From: HGM13233 sp900762805
GTDB taxonomy: Bacteria; Bacillota; Clostridia; Oscillospirales; Ruminococcaceae
Direction of reading: 5' to 3'
DNA: 64,000 bases
Assembly (NCBI GenBank): GCA_937993755.1
Contig: CALKMA010000028.1
Span: 1-64,000, forward strand
Part shown: piece after piece, positions 53,209 through 62,237 of the stretch
How positions within the stretch are numbered: position 1 is the first letter of the stretch
Layout: the number at the start of each line of letters is the position of its first letter
The notes under the pieces: generated by a model
Seen by the model: the letters and a program-made list of their open reading frames with translations, nothing else
What the model was told of the DNA's origin: nothing
Database searches by the model: none
Made by a program: the position numbers and the translations under genes

Positions 53209-54363
53209 TCAAGCCTCTGCTCGGTACTTTTCCTCCCCGCCCACAAAGGTGCGCAGCAGGCGAAGGTCGTCAGTCATCAGCAGCAGGTCAGCATCCTTGC
53301 CGACAGCCAGCGTCCCCTTGCGATCGGACACGCCGGCTGAGCGGGCAGGGTTGACTGAGGCCATCTGCACGATATCATTGACGGTGCAGCCGGTGAATTC
53401 GCGCATGAAGCGCACGGCGTGCAGCATGGTGATGCAGCTGCCGGCGATACGGCCGGTCTTGATGACCTGTACCGTGTGGCCGGTCTTGCGGCAGCGCAGA
53501 CCCGAAAAGATGTATTCGCCATCGGGCATACCCTTGCCGAGCATGGCGTCGGTGATGAGGCAGATGCGCTCCGGGCCGATCGCCCGGTAGGTGGCGCGCA
53601 CGACGTCGGGGGCGACATGGAAGCCATCAACAATCAGCTCGCACAGCGCCGACCGGTGCAGCAGGGCCGCCGTGACGGCGCCGGGTGTGCGGTGCAGATG
53701 CTGCGTCATGGCATTGTAGAGGTGAGTGAAGCCGGCAGCACCGCCATCAAGCGCCGCGAGCGCCTGCTCGCAGGTGCAGGCGGTGTGGCCGATCATAAGG
53801 CGGACGCTCGCTTCGGCCGACAGCCGCAGCAGTGCATCGACGCCGCCCACAGCGGGAGAAAAGGTCATGGTTTTGAGCCGGCCGCCGGCTGCGGCAATTA
53901 TTTCGGCGTATTCCCCGGCGTTGGTGTCGCGCAGATAGCGCTCGTCCATCAGCGCCTTGTATTCTTTCGACAAAAAGGGCCCCTCACTGTGAACGCCGAG
54001 AAACTCGGCGCCCGCCGTTTTGGCGTCGAGCGCGGCATAGTCGCGCAGCAGCGCCAGCAGGTCGGCATGGCTGATGACAGTCAGCGAGGCCAGAAAAGCC
54101 GTTGTTCCCTCGGCCGGCAGCGCACGGCCGACGGCGCTGACGGCCTCGGCGGCGCTGCGGATAAAATCATAGCCGAGGCTGCCGTGCAGATGGGTGTCGA
54201 TAAAGCCGGGCAGCACCAGCGCGCCGCCGGCGTCGATCACGCTGTCGCCAGCCAGCTCGCCGCGCGACAGCGCTGTAATGCGGCCTCCCGAAAAAGCAAC
54301 GGAGCCGTGAAAGCAGTCGGCGCCGTTGGGGATGATACAGGCATTTCGGATGACAGTGGTCAT
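53209..54363 (-). CDS. nagA: N-acetylglucosamine-6-phosphate deacetylase
   Basis: A 384-residue NagA that converts GlcNAc-6-phosphate to glucosamine-6-phosphate and acetate. Motifs: HxH in GFIDTHLHGSLGYDF, Glu in HSEGPFLS, IGHTACTCEQA, THLYNAMT, IVDGFHVAPD and the catalytic Asp in LITDAMLGKG. AAGGAGC precedes the ATG on the minus strand. It converges on the cluster containing a second, divergent NagA-like protein. No nagB lies in the window. Confidence 0.93.
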   Translation of the reverse strand: MTTVIRNACIIPNGADCFHGSVAFSGGRITALSRGELAGDSVIDAGGALVLPGFIDTHLHGSLGYDFIRSAAEAVSAVGRALPAEGTTAFLASLTVISHADLLALLRDYAALDAKTAGAEFLGVHSEGPFLSKEYKALMDERYLRDTNAGEYAEIIAAAGGRLKTMTFSPAVGGVDALLRLSAEASVRLMIGHTACTCEQALAALDGGAAGFTHLYNAMTQHLHRTPGAVTAALLHRSALCELIVDGFHVAPDVVRATYRAIGPERICLITDAMLGKGMPDGEYIFSGLRCRKTGHTVQVIKTGRIAGSCITMLHAVRFMREFTGCTVNDIVQMASVNPARSAGVSDRKGTLAVGKDADLLLMTDDLRLLRTFVGGEEKYRAEA

Positions 54364-54582
54364 AGAAGCTCCTTTTCTGCCGAAGAGCGCGGCTGCGGCC
54401 TTCGGAGAATGCTATGACAATATCTTACCGCGGATGCGCTGAAAATGCAAGCAGCCGCGAGAAAGCGCGAAGCGGGAAGGGCGGGCTTGTCAGCGGCGGT
54501 ATGGCTTGTCGGGCGGCTCAGCCGCAGTGCGGGCCGTCTCTGCCCGCGGCCCTTTTCCTCTGAGCACACATCATAGCGCACA

Positions 54583-54622
54583 TAAAAGACTCCTTTGACA
54601 AAGCGGCATTGCCAAAGGAGCC
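54583..54622 (-). terminator. Terminator of the aldo/keto reductase locus
   Basis: On the minus strand GGCTCCTTTG pairs with CAAAGGAGTC with one mismatch, followed by TTTTAT. Confidence 0.75.
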
Positions 54623-54632
54623 TCTTCCGTTT

Positions 54633-55473
54633 TTACAGGATGGACATGAACCACTCAACGGTTTTGGGATCATAGTGTGAGAAGAACAAGCTCTCGCCGC
54701 CGTCCAGTGTTTCAATGGCCGCCATATCCTCTGCCGACAGGGTAAAATCGAACAGGTCGAAATTCTGCCGCATCCGCTCCTTGTGGGCGGACTTGGGGAT
54801 GACGACAACATCGCTCTGCATCAGGAAGCGCAGAGCAGTCTGCGCGGCGGTTTTGCCGTATTTCCTGCCGATTTCAGTCAGTACGGGGTTGTTGAACATA
54901 TCCTTCCGTCCCTCGGCAAAGGGCCCCCAGGATTCGATCTGACAGCCGTACTTCTTCAGATATTCCCTTGCCGTTTTTTGCTGCTGGAACACGTGGATCT
55001 CGATCTGGTTTACGGCAGGCTTGACCGCGGCAAAGTGCTGTATGTCGAGATACCGGTCGGGGCCGAAGTTGGAAACGCCGATGGCCCGCAGCCTGCCCGC
55101 GCTGTAAAATTCCTCCATGGCCCGGTAGGTGCCGTAGTAATCGCCGAAGGGCTGGTGGATGAGCAGCAGGTCGAGATAGTCGGTGCGCAGCTTTCGCATG
55201 GATTCCTCAATGGAAGCCTTGGCTTTCTCATAACCCGCGTTGGTGATCCAGACCTTGGTGGTCAGGAAGAATTCCTCGCGGGGGGAGGCCCGATTCCGCC
55301 AGCGCCGCGCCCACGCCCTCTTCGTTGCCGTAAGCCTGTGCCGTGTCGATGCTGCGGTAACCCACGTCGATGGCATCCAGCACACAGCGCCTGGTGTCCG
55401 ACGGCGGGGTCTGATATACGCCATAGCCCAGCATAGGCATTTTGATGCCGTTGTTCAAAGTGACATATTTCAT
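54633..55473 (-). pseudogene. Aldo/keto reductase, frameshifted in a G/C homopolymer
   Basis: Two frames together make one complete aldo/keto reductase of about 280 residues. The first part starts at 55473 (MKYVTLNNGIKMPMLGYGVYQ, then DVGYRSIDTAQAYGNE) and the second runs from LTTKVWI to the C-terminus (LLIHQPFGDYY, AIGVSNFGP, VVIPKSAHKERM). The break lies in a run of six G on the plus strand at 55280-55285; deleting one base restores LPREEFFLTTK. This may be a sequencing error, a true mutation or phase variation. GGAGG precedes the start. LysR regulator divergent upstream. Confidence 0.85.
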
Positions 55474-55602
55474 GATGAAACCTCCAAATTGCTGAAACGC
55501 AGAAATTCTTCTGGTCTATACTTTACACCGGTTTTCAAATATTGTACACTATCAATATCGCAGGCTGCGTTTCAGAATTTGAAAAGCGGGAAAGGAGCCG
55601 CC

Positions 55603-56385
55603 ATGATCGACCTGTATGAGCTCAGTCAGCTTGTGGCTTTCGCCGAGCTGGGCACGCTGAGCCGTGTTGCCGAGGAATTTCACATTTCCACACCCTCCGT
55701 CACCCGTTCCATGCAGCACTTGGAGGATACCCTCGGCGTGCCGCTGTTTGTGCGGGGGAAAAATAAAATCGAACTGAATGAAACAGGGAAAATCGCCGTG
55801 GAAGCTGCCCGGAGGCTGCTTCAGGAGGCGGAGGCGGCCGTGCATCAGGTGCGGGAATTCGACGCACGGCAGCGAACGATCGTCATCAAGGCCTGTGCGC
55901 CTACGCCGTTGTGGGAACTGCAGCGGGAGCTGAACACACAGAAGCCGGGGATGATGATCTCGTCCGCCATCTGCCAGAACGACGAGGTGCTTTCCGCGTG
56001 GGAGGACGGCTCCTGCGATATTGCCGTTCTGCCGTTTCCGATCGGCGGCGCAAAGCCCTTTCTGCGGGAGAGACTGTTTGTCTGCGTGCCGCCGGAGCAT
56101 GAGCTGGCCCGGCACGAGTCGCTGACATTCGCGGACATCAACGGCTTCAACTTCCTGCTGCGCACCGAGCTTGGCTTTTGGGATTCGCTTTGCCGCGAAA
56201 AGATGCCCGCTTCCAAGTTTCTGGTGCAGACGGATGCATCGGTATTTGACGAGCTGATCAAGGCCTCCTCGCTGCCGTGCTTCACCACGGACTACGGCCG
56301 GCTGCAGGACGGCCATCCGGAACGTGTGAATATACCGCTAAAGGACGGCGAGGCCGATGTGACGTTTTACATTGCAAGAAGATAG
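55603..56385 (+). CDS. LysR-family transcriptional regulator
   Basis: A 260-residue regulator. The N-terminal winged helix-turn-helix is LVAFAELGTLSRVAEEFHISTPSVTRSMQHLEDTLGVPLFVR, here at residues 9-50. The co-inducer domain follows but is about 30 residues shorter than usual. ATG 55603 follows AAAGGAG. It is divergent from the aldo/keto reductase, the typical LysR arrangement, so that gene is the probable target. Inducer unknown. Confidence 0.9.
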   Translation: MIDLYELSQLVAFAELGTLSRVAEEFHISTPSVTRSMQHLEDTLGVPLFVRGKNKIELNETGKIAVEAARRLLQEAEAAVHQVREFDARQRTIVIKACAPTPLWELQRELNTQKPGMMISSAICQNDEVLSAWEDGSCDIAVLPFPIGGAKPFLRERLFVCVPPEHELARHESLTFADINGFNFLLRTELGFWDSLCREKMPASKFLVQTDASVFDELIKASSLPCFTTDYGRLQDGHPERVNIPLKDGEADVTFYIARR

Positions 56386-56386
56386 A

Positions 56387-56431
56387 CAGACGGCGAAGAA
56401 AGGCTGATGCTTTCTTCGCCGTCTGGATTTT
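56387..56431 (+). terminator. Terminator of the LysR gene
   Basis: CAGACGGCGAAGAAAG pairs perfectly with CTTTCTTCGCCGTCTG around GCTGATG, followed by GATTTTG. Confidence 0.88.
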
Positions 56432-56440
56432 GTCTTTCTT

Positions 56441-56947
56441 CTACAGGATTTCCCGCTTTATTCTGATAAGAAGCCCCTCCTGGATTGCCGCGAAGGTCGC
56501 GGCTGAGCAAACCGCAGCGGCGATGTATCGCCACTCCGCAAAGGACAGCGTCAACGGGAATATGAACAGCAAGACCCCTGTGACCTTGTTCATGACGGTA
56601 TGCTCAACGACGAGCCTTTTCATGCGCATGAAGCCGGATACGATATTCACAGCTCTAATAAAAGCAATCACCGAAAGCCACACCCAGAGCCAGCCCGGCA
56701 CGTCTATAACGGGGAGCAGCTTGGCCAATGCCGCTCCTACAAATATAAAGTCTGCGATGGAGTCCAGTCTCGCACCGAGCTTGTCGGCAGCCTTTGTTTT
56801 CCTTGCAATGGGGCCATCGACCATATCGGTCAAGCCGCAAAGCAGATACAGGGCATAAAAGCAGGGAGAACGCACAGCAGAGAAAAGCATCCATATACTG
56901 AATGCGATACGGCTGCCGGTTATGATGTTGGCCCATTTCTTCATCAT
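56441..56947 (-). CDS. CDP-alcohol phosphatidyltransferase family protein
   Basis: A 168-residue membrane enzyme that transfers a phosphatidyl group from CDP-diacylglycerol to an alcohol. The catalytic motif DG-x2-AR-x8-G-x3-D-x3-D is complete in TDMVDGPIARKT through RLDSIAD. About five membrane helices are visible. It is slightly short for PgsA (about 180-190). Which alcohol it uses cannot be told. Two adjacent ATGs at 56947 and 56944 are possible starts, with only a weak ribosome binding site. Confidence 0.86.
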   Translation of the reverse strand: MMKKWANIITGSRIAFSIWMLFSAVRSPCFYALYLLCGLTDMVDGPIARKTKAADKLGARLDSIADFIFVGAALAKLLPVIDVPGWLWVWLSVIAFIRAVNIVSGFMRMKRLVVEHTVMNKVTGVLLFIFPLTLSFAEWRYIAAAVCSAATFAAIQEGLLIRIKREIL

Positions 56948-57209
56948 GCCTTATGCGCTCCGAAATCTGCCGCCATACGGATGCGGCAGGCTCTGCTCCT
57001 GCCTTTTCGTTCTGCTTCAACCGAACGCCGGCCGAAGAAAACGGCGCCCCCTCTTTCACCCCATGCGGGAGGTGCGCTGTCATTCCCCAAAGCACTATGG
57101 CGCCTGCACACCGGCATGTGAGACAGCGGCCTTGCCTGCCTGCTTTCCCGCGCCGATCGCTTTCGGCCGCCCTTGCAGCCCATCGGTTCTTTACCAAGCG
57201 GGGGAAGGG

Positions 57210-58061
57210 TCACGGCTTTTTGGCCGGCTGCGGCGCAAAATAGTGTGCCTGTGCATAGGCAAATTGCTCGTTGAACCGGCGGGCGGCCTCTTTGCTGAGC
57301 GCGTCCTCCGGCTTCATCATGTCAAAGGCGTGCATATCGGAATGATAGACATCCATGCCGGCGGGAATGCCACAGGCCTTGAGCCGTTCGATATACTGCA
57401 CCGTTTCGGCATAGAACGGCTCGCCGTCGCTCACAAAGGTGTAGGCAGGCGGCAGGCCGGCAAAGTCGGTCAGGCGGGCCGGAGCGGCATAGGGGGAGAG
57501 GGCATCCCGATTTTGCCCGCGCAGATAGCAGCGCCATGCAAAATGATTTCTTCGCGTGTTCCAGATGCGGCCGTGATTGTTCCGGGAGGTTTCTGTATCC
57601 CGGTCGTCCAGCATGGGGTAGAGGGGCATCTGAAAAGCAATGTTCACCGCACCGGTGTCCCGCGCCTTGATGCACACGGCGGCGCACAGCCCGCCGCCGG
57701 CGCTTTCGCCGCCTACCATCAGCTGATCGTCCCGCATACCAAGCACGGCGGCGTGCTCTTTCATGTATAGCAGCGCTGCGCAGCAGTCATCCAGTGCGGC
57801 AGGGTAGGGGGCTAAAGGCGCCAGCCGGTACCCCGGCGACACGACTACCGCGCCGAACCGCTTCACCAGCTCGACGGCGCGGGACATATGCACCATTTCT
57901 TTCATGCCCAGAATATACCCGCCGCCGTGGAGCCACAGAACGCCTGTGGCCCTTGCCGGAGCCGCCTTGGGCGACAGCACCAGCGCCGGGATACGGCGTT
58001 TCCCGGAGGGAATGGTGATTTTCCGCACCCGGATATCCGGGGAGGATTTTAAGGAAAACAT
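57210..58061 (-). CDS. Alpha/beta hydrolase of the HSL (esterase/lipase) family
   Basis: A 283-residue cytosolic esterase. HGGGY in LWLHGGGYILG forms the oxyanion hole, the nucleophile elbow is GESAGG, the acid is in FVSDGEPF and the catalytic His in SDMHAFDMM. ATG 58061 was chosen because AGGAG lies just upstream; a longer frame to 58112 lacks one. Substrate not predictable. Confidence 0.88.
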   Translation of the reverse strand: MFSLKSSPDIRVRKITIPSGKRRIPALVLSPKAAPARATGVLWLHGGGYILGMKEMVHMSRAVELVKRFGAVVVSPGYRLAPLAPYPAALDDCCAALLYMKEHAAVLGMRDDQLMVGGESAGGGLCAAVCIKARDTGAVNIAFQMPLYPMLDDRDTETSRNNHGRIWNTRRNHFAWRCYLRGQNRDALSPYAAPARLTDFAGLPPAYTFVSDGEPFYAETVQYIERLKACGIPAGMDVYHSDMHAFDMMKPEDALSKEAARRFNEQFAYAQAHYFAPQPAKKP

Positions 58062-58770
58062 AGGCGACTCCTGATGTATTTTACCGGGAACGCGGCACTG
58101 CCCGCGCCGCAAGACCGGCTTTCAAAGACGCGGCCGGCACATTCACTCTCGCGGAAAGGACACGGTCAGCGGTAGGCGGCGCTGTATCAATCTGTCTTTG
58201 CCCAGACTGCTGCAGCGTCACTGTGCGGCCACACATACGGATTTCAATACGAAGCGGCTTTGACACAGCCGGGTCGTGGCGCAGGAAGACAGACGTATGG
58301 CTCCGGCCGGCTCACTGTTATTTGTTTGATTTTTGAACAGCAGGCTCCGGGGCCGATCATATCGGGCCGCCGTGGATTGCCCTTATGATGGTGCAAAAAA
58401 AGCCCTGAGATAATAGCAATAACTGAATACAGTTTATCATACACCCGGCACGATTACAATAGAATGCAGGCGGGCGCTGTGGGAATGCTTGAGCCGGTGT
58501 CGCTTTCAGCCTCTTTCTGAAGTGCGGATTTCTGCCCCGTCCGACCGCAGGACAAACAGTCCGGGAGACCTGCCGGGCGGAAAGGAATACTCTGTCCGCT
58601 TCACGGCAAATTCAGACAAGCCGAAATAACAAGGGCCTGAAGACGATGCGGGGTGTAGGACGGAGAACGCTCTGCCCGCTGTTCCTACGGCTGCGCTTTT
58701 TCTTTAGAACATATCCTGGGGCGGCCCTGCTTTCCCACAAAAAATCGGCGGGGCCAAGGCGATGCGGCAG
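58062..58770. other. Intergenic region without a supported gene
   Basis: About 700 bases between the esterase and the rpsI terminator. Short frames on both strands lack ribosome binding sites and recognisable products. The section 58380-58460 is locally AT-rich and could hold the esterase promoter, but no convincing hexamer pair was found. Confidence 0.4.
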
Positions 58771-58810
58771 CAAAAGAAAGAGCCCGAAATCCGCCGGATT
58801 TCGGGCTCTT
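58771..58810 (-). terminator. Terminator of the rplM-rpsI operon
   Basis: AAGAGCCCGAAATCC and its complement form a 15-base stem with a three-base loop. On the minus strand it is followed by TCTTTTG. Confidence 0.9.
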
Positions 58811-58830
58811 GAAGAATAATTTGCCGCTGA

Positions 58831-59229
58831 TCAGCGCTTGCTGAACTGAGGTGCGCGGCGGGCGGCCTTGAGGCCGTACTTTTTGCGCTCCTTCATTCTC
58901 GGATCGCGGGTCAGGAAGCCGGCTTTCTTGAGCTGCGGACGAAGCTCCGCGTCATACTGCAGCAGGGCGCGGGAGATGCCGTGGCGGATAGCGCCTGCCT
59001 GGCCGGAAACGCCGCCGCCGTTGACATTGACGACGATGTCGAACTTGTCGGTAAGGCCGAGCAGCTCCAGCGGCTGGCGGACGATCAGCTTGAGGGCTTC
59101 AAGGCCGAAGTAATCGTCGATGCCGCGGCCGTTGACGGTGATGACGCCGGTGCCGTTGTAGAGACGAACGCGGGCAACAGAGGTTTTTCTTCTGCCGGTG
59201 CCGTAAAAGAACGGTCTGGTTTCGTACAT
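58831..59229 (-). CDS. rpsI: 30S ribosomal protein S9
   Basis: A 132-residue ribosomal protein with the S9 hallmarks GTGRRKTSVARVRL, GQAGAIRHGISRALL and the C-terminal KKYGLKAARRAPQFSKR that reaches the P-site tRNA. AAAGGAG lies nine bases before the ATG. Cotranscribed with rplM 19 bases upstream. Confidence 0.98.
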   Translation of the reverse strand: MYETRPFFYGTGRRKTSVARVRLYNGTGVITVNGRGIDDYFGLEALKLIVRQPLELLGLTDKFDIVVNVNGGGVSGQAGAIRHGISRALLQYDAELRPQLKKAGFLTRDPRMKERKKYGLKAARRAPQFSKR

Positions 59230-59248
59230 GGTTCAGTTGCTCCTTTCG

Positions 59249-59677
59249 TTAACCTTCGTATGCAACCGGCTTCTGGGCTGCATTGTCATGCTCGGCACCG
59301 CGGTAGACGCGCAGGCGGGTGAGAGCCTTGCGGCCGATGACGCTGTCGGGCAGCATTCCCTTGACGGCGAGCATCATGGCCTTTTCGGGCTTGGTGGCCA
59401 TCAGTGTCTTGTAGTTGACCTCCTTGAGGCCGCCGATCCAGCCGGAGTGACGGCGGTAAAACTTCTTATGGAGCTTGTCGCCGGTCAGCACGGCCTCGGA
59501 GCAGTTGATGATGACGACATGGTCGCCGCAGTCAACATGGGGCGTGAAGGTGGTTTTGTGTTTGCCGCGGAGAAGGGTGGCGGCGGTGACAGCGGTGCGG
59601 CCCAGCGGCTTGCCGGCGGCATCGATGATATACCAGCTGCGCTGTACTTCGGCGGGCTTTGCCATGTAGGTAGACAT
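59249..59677 (-). CDS. rplM: 50S ribosomal protein L13
   Basis: A 142-residue ribosomal protein. Segments WYIIDAAGKPLGRTA, GDHVVIINCSEAVLTGDK and YRRHSGWIGGLKEV are diagnostic. AAGGGGAA precedes the ATG. It leads the L13-S9 operon from a perfect promoter at 59748-59776. Confidence 0.98.
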   Translation of the reverse strand: MSTYMAKPAEVQRSWYIIDAAGKPLGRTAVTAATLLRGKHKTTFTPHVDCGDHVVIINCSEAVLTGDKLHKKFYRRHSGWIGGLKEVNYKTLMATKPEKAMMLAVKGMLPDSVIGRKALTRLRVYRGAEHDNAAQKPVAYEG

Positions 59678-59747
59678 CGGTATTCCCCTTTTTGAGATTT
59701 TATAACAACTAATTGTGCTTGAGGGCGCTTTTCAGCGCGCAAAATGA

Positions 59748-59776
59748 ATTATAGCGCGAAACAGGGCGCTTGTCAA
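59748..59776 (-). promoter_or_regulatory. Perfect consensus promoter of rplM-rpsI
   Basis: On the minus strand TTGACA, 17-base spacer, TATAAT. About 70 bases of leader follow, with a GCGC-AAAA-GCGC hairpin-like element that could be an L13 leader. Confidence 0.93.
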
Positions 59777-59996
59777 CGTTTTTTCCGGCAAAAGTTAAAA
59801 TACGGTTTCAAAGCTTTAAAAATCGCCTGTTTCCGCCGTTTTTCTGTGATATCCTCGTTTGTCAATTTCACAAAGGGCGGGCGGCGCTTCAAGCCGGCAG
59901 GTGATTGACGAACAGCCGGTGCAATGCTATAATCATGACGAGAAACATAGCTGAAACGCTGCCGCCCTGCGGCGGCAGTCTGGGGGATTGTTCACC

Positions 59997-61325
59997 ATGA
60001 GGAAACTTTTGGCAATTCTGGCCTGCAAGCTGGCGGCCGCTGTCGGCCGGCTGATCGGGCGCGGCAGCAGCCTGCCCGGCAGTGTCGCGCTCAAGCTTTG
60101 CCCTGACATTCTTGGCCGCATCCGTTATCCCAAAACGGTGCTGGCCGTCACCGGCAGCAACGGCAAGACCTCGACTACAGAGATGATCGCCGCCGTGCTG
60201 CGGGCCGATGGGCGCGAGGTCGTCTATAACAAAGAGGGCTCCAACCAGATCCAGGGAGTCGTCACCACGGTACTGACCCACTGCACCCTTTCCGGCGTCA
60301 TGCGCGGCGACGTGCTGCTGCTGGAATCGGACGAGCGCTATGCCGTCCACTCCTTCAAGTATTTCCGCCCCACGCATATGGTGGTGCTTGATCTCTATCG
60401 TGACCAGCTGACGCGCAACGGCCACCCCGAATGGGTCTACGACTGCCTCAAGCCGGCCGTCTTCCCGCAGACGCACCTGATCCTTAACGCCGATGATCCG
60501 CTGTCCTCCTGCTACGGCGAGGGGCGCGAAGAGGTGACGTGGTTCGGCGTCGAGCGCAATGCCCAGTCAACGCAAGAGCCCTCCGGGGCTTACCGTGACG
60601 GCAGCTACTGCCCCGTCTGCAAAAGCCCCATGCAGTATGCATGGTACCATTTCAATCAGATGGGCGACTATCGCTGCGAGCACTGCGGACACGCCCGCAG
60701 GACCCCCGATTTTGCCGTCACGGCCGTTGATCCCGAAGGCGGGAATATCGTCATCAACCAAAAGGTATCGATCCATCTTGCCTTTTTCAGCGTTTACAGC
60801 GTCTATAACTGCGCCGCTGCCTTTGCCGCCTGCTCTCTGGTAGGCGTGCCCGACGACGTCATCGCCGCCACCATCAGCCGCTATATCCTGCACAACGGCA
60901 GGGTCGTCAGCTTCCGCCTCGGCCGGAGGCACGGCACGCTGCTCATTTCCAAGCACGAGAACAGCATCGGCTACGATACCAACCTGCGCTATATCTGCGC
61001 ACAGCATGAAAAGCATGATCTGATGATCATCGTCGATGCCGTCTCGCGCAAATATTTTACCGGCGAGACATCGTGGCTGTGGGATATCGATTTTGACCAG
61101 CTCGTCAGCGACCGGATCGAGAATATCTATCTCACCGGCCGCTATGTGAACGACCTGGCGGTGCGCTTTGCCTTCACCGAGGTGCCGGCCGGCAAGCTCT
61201 ACACCGACCCCGATATCCGCCGCTGTGCCGCCGCCATCGGAGGGCAGCCGGGCAACGATCTGTTCGTGATGACCTGCTTCTCGGATATGAATAAAATCCT
61301 GTCGCTGGTCGAAAAGGAGGATTGA
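59997..61325 (+). CDS. murT: MurT, lipid II isoglutaminyl synthase subunit
   Basis: A 442-residue Mur-ligase-fold enzyme that, with GatD, amidates the alpha-carboxyl of D-Glu in lipid II. The ATP loop is TGSNGKTSTTEM (about 45-56). A four-cysteine zinc ribbon, CPVC and CEHC, interrupts the central domain (about 205-230), a MurT feature. The C-terminal DUF1727 region follows. ATG 59997 lies ten bases after GGGGG; a TTG nine bases upstream is less likely. gatD follows two bases later. Confidence 0.93.
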   Translation: MRKLLAILACKLAAAVGRLIGRGSSLPGSVALKLCPDILGRIRYPKTVLAVTGSNGKTSTTEMIAAVLRADGREVVYNKEGSNQIQGVVTTVLTHCTLSGVMRGDVLLLESDERYAVHSFKYFRPTHMVVLDLYRDQLTRNGHPEWVYDCLKPAVFPQTHLILNADDPLSSCYGEGREEVTWFGVERNAQSTQEPSGAYRDGSYCPVCKSPMQYAWYHFNQMGDYRCEHCGHARRTPDFAVTAVDPEGGNIVINQKVSIHLAFFSVYSVYNCAAAFAACSLVGVPDDVIAATISRYILHNGRVVSFRLGRRHGTLLISKHENSIGYDTNLRYICAQHEKHDLMIIVDAVSRKYFTGETSWLWDIDFDQLVSDRIENIYLTGRYVNDLAVRFAFTEVPAGKLYTDPDIRRCAAAIGGQPGNDLFVMTCFSDMNKILSLVEKED

Positions 61326-61327
61326 AT

Positions 61328-62050
61328 ATGCAGCTCAAGCTCATCCATCTCTACCCCGACCTGATGAACCTTTACGGCAGCTACGGCAACCTGCTGGTGC
61401 TGCGCCGCACGCTTGAAAAGCTGGGCCATACGGTGGAGCTCGCCGAGGTGCGCCCCGGCGAGGCGCTGCCGCTGGCCGGCGCCGATATGCTGATGCTGGG
61501 TGCCGGCACCGAGCGCAGCGCACTGGCGGCGCTGGAGGCGCTGTGCCCTGCCCGCGAGGCGCTGGCAGAGGCTGCCCAGGGCGGCCTGCCCATGCTGTTC
61601 TGCGGGACGGCGGCCGAGCTGCTGGGAGACACTGTTACCGACCGCAGCGGTGCCGTCCACCCTGCGCTTGGTCTGGCGCCCTTTACGGTGGAACAGGGGG
61701 CCAAGCGCATCGTGGGCGATGTCATCGGCCGCTGTCCGCTGACCGACCGGCCGGTGGTCGGCTTCATCAATAAATGCAGCCTGCTCAGGGGCGTCGAAAC
61801 GCCGTTCCTGACCGAGACGACGCTGGGCTTCGGCAATGAGGGCCGGCACGGCGCCGAGGGCGTGCTGCTGCATCATGTGATAGGCTCGGAGCTGACCGGG
61901 CCGCTGCTGGTCAAGAACCCGGCGCTGCTCGACTGGTTCGCCGCTCGGCTGCTGGAGCGCCGCGGTGCGCCGGTGCCGGAAAGCTTTGCTCATTCCGAGG
62001 CATATCTGGCCTCCTACCGTGTGACGCTGGAGGAGCTGCAAAAGAGATAG
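61328..62050 (+). CDS. gatD: GatD, glutamine amidotransferase subunit with altered catalytic site
   Basis: A 240-residue class I (CobB/CobQ-like) glutamine amidotransferase that supplies ammonia to MurT. HLYPDLMNLYGSYGN is a GatD signature and the nucleophile C92 lies in MLFCGTAAELLG. The family's catalytic histidine, normally in a GTYLHGP motif, is replaced: the segment reads IGSELTGPLLVKNP. Two histidines just before it (LLHHV) might substitute. AGGAGG precedes ATG 61328. Coupled to murT. Confidence 0.88.
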   Translation: MQLKLIHLYPDLMNLYGSYGNLLVLRRTLEKLGHTVELAEVRPGEALPLAGADMLMLGAGTERSALAALEALCPAREALAEAAQGGLPMLFCGTAAELLGDTVTDRSGAVHPALGLAPFTVEQGAKRIVGDVIGRCPLTDRPVVGFINKCSLLRGVETPFLTETTLGFGNEGRHGAEGVLLHHVIGSELTGPLLVKNPALLDWFAARLLERRGAPVPESFAHSEAYLASYRVTLEELQKR

Positions 62051-62079
62051 TTCAGGCTGTTACGCGGTCAGGACACGGA

Positions 62080-62108
62080 AAAGGCCCGCCGAAAGGCGGG
62101 CCCTTTGA
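62080..62108. terminator. Terminator of murT-gatD
   Basis: AAAGGCCCGCC pairs with GGCGGGCCCTTT with one bulge around GAAA. The right side ends in CTTTG. Confidence 0.7.
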
Positions 62109-62237
62109 ATCGCCTTCAGCCGGCGGCGACAGGATATCCCTGTCTGCACCGCGGAGATTTGTTGCTGCCCCGCGCCGATAAACCGTTGCGGCTTGCTCTG
62201 CCGGCATTTGTGCTTTTTTACACATCAAGCGGCTGCC

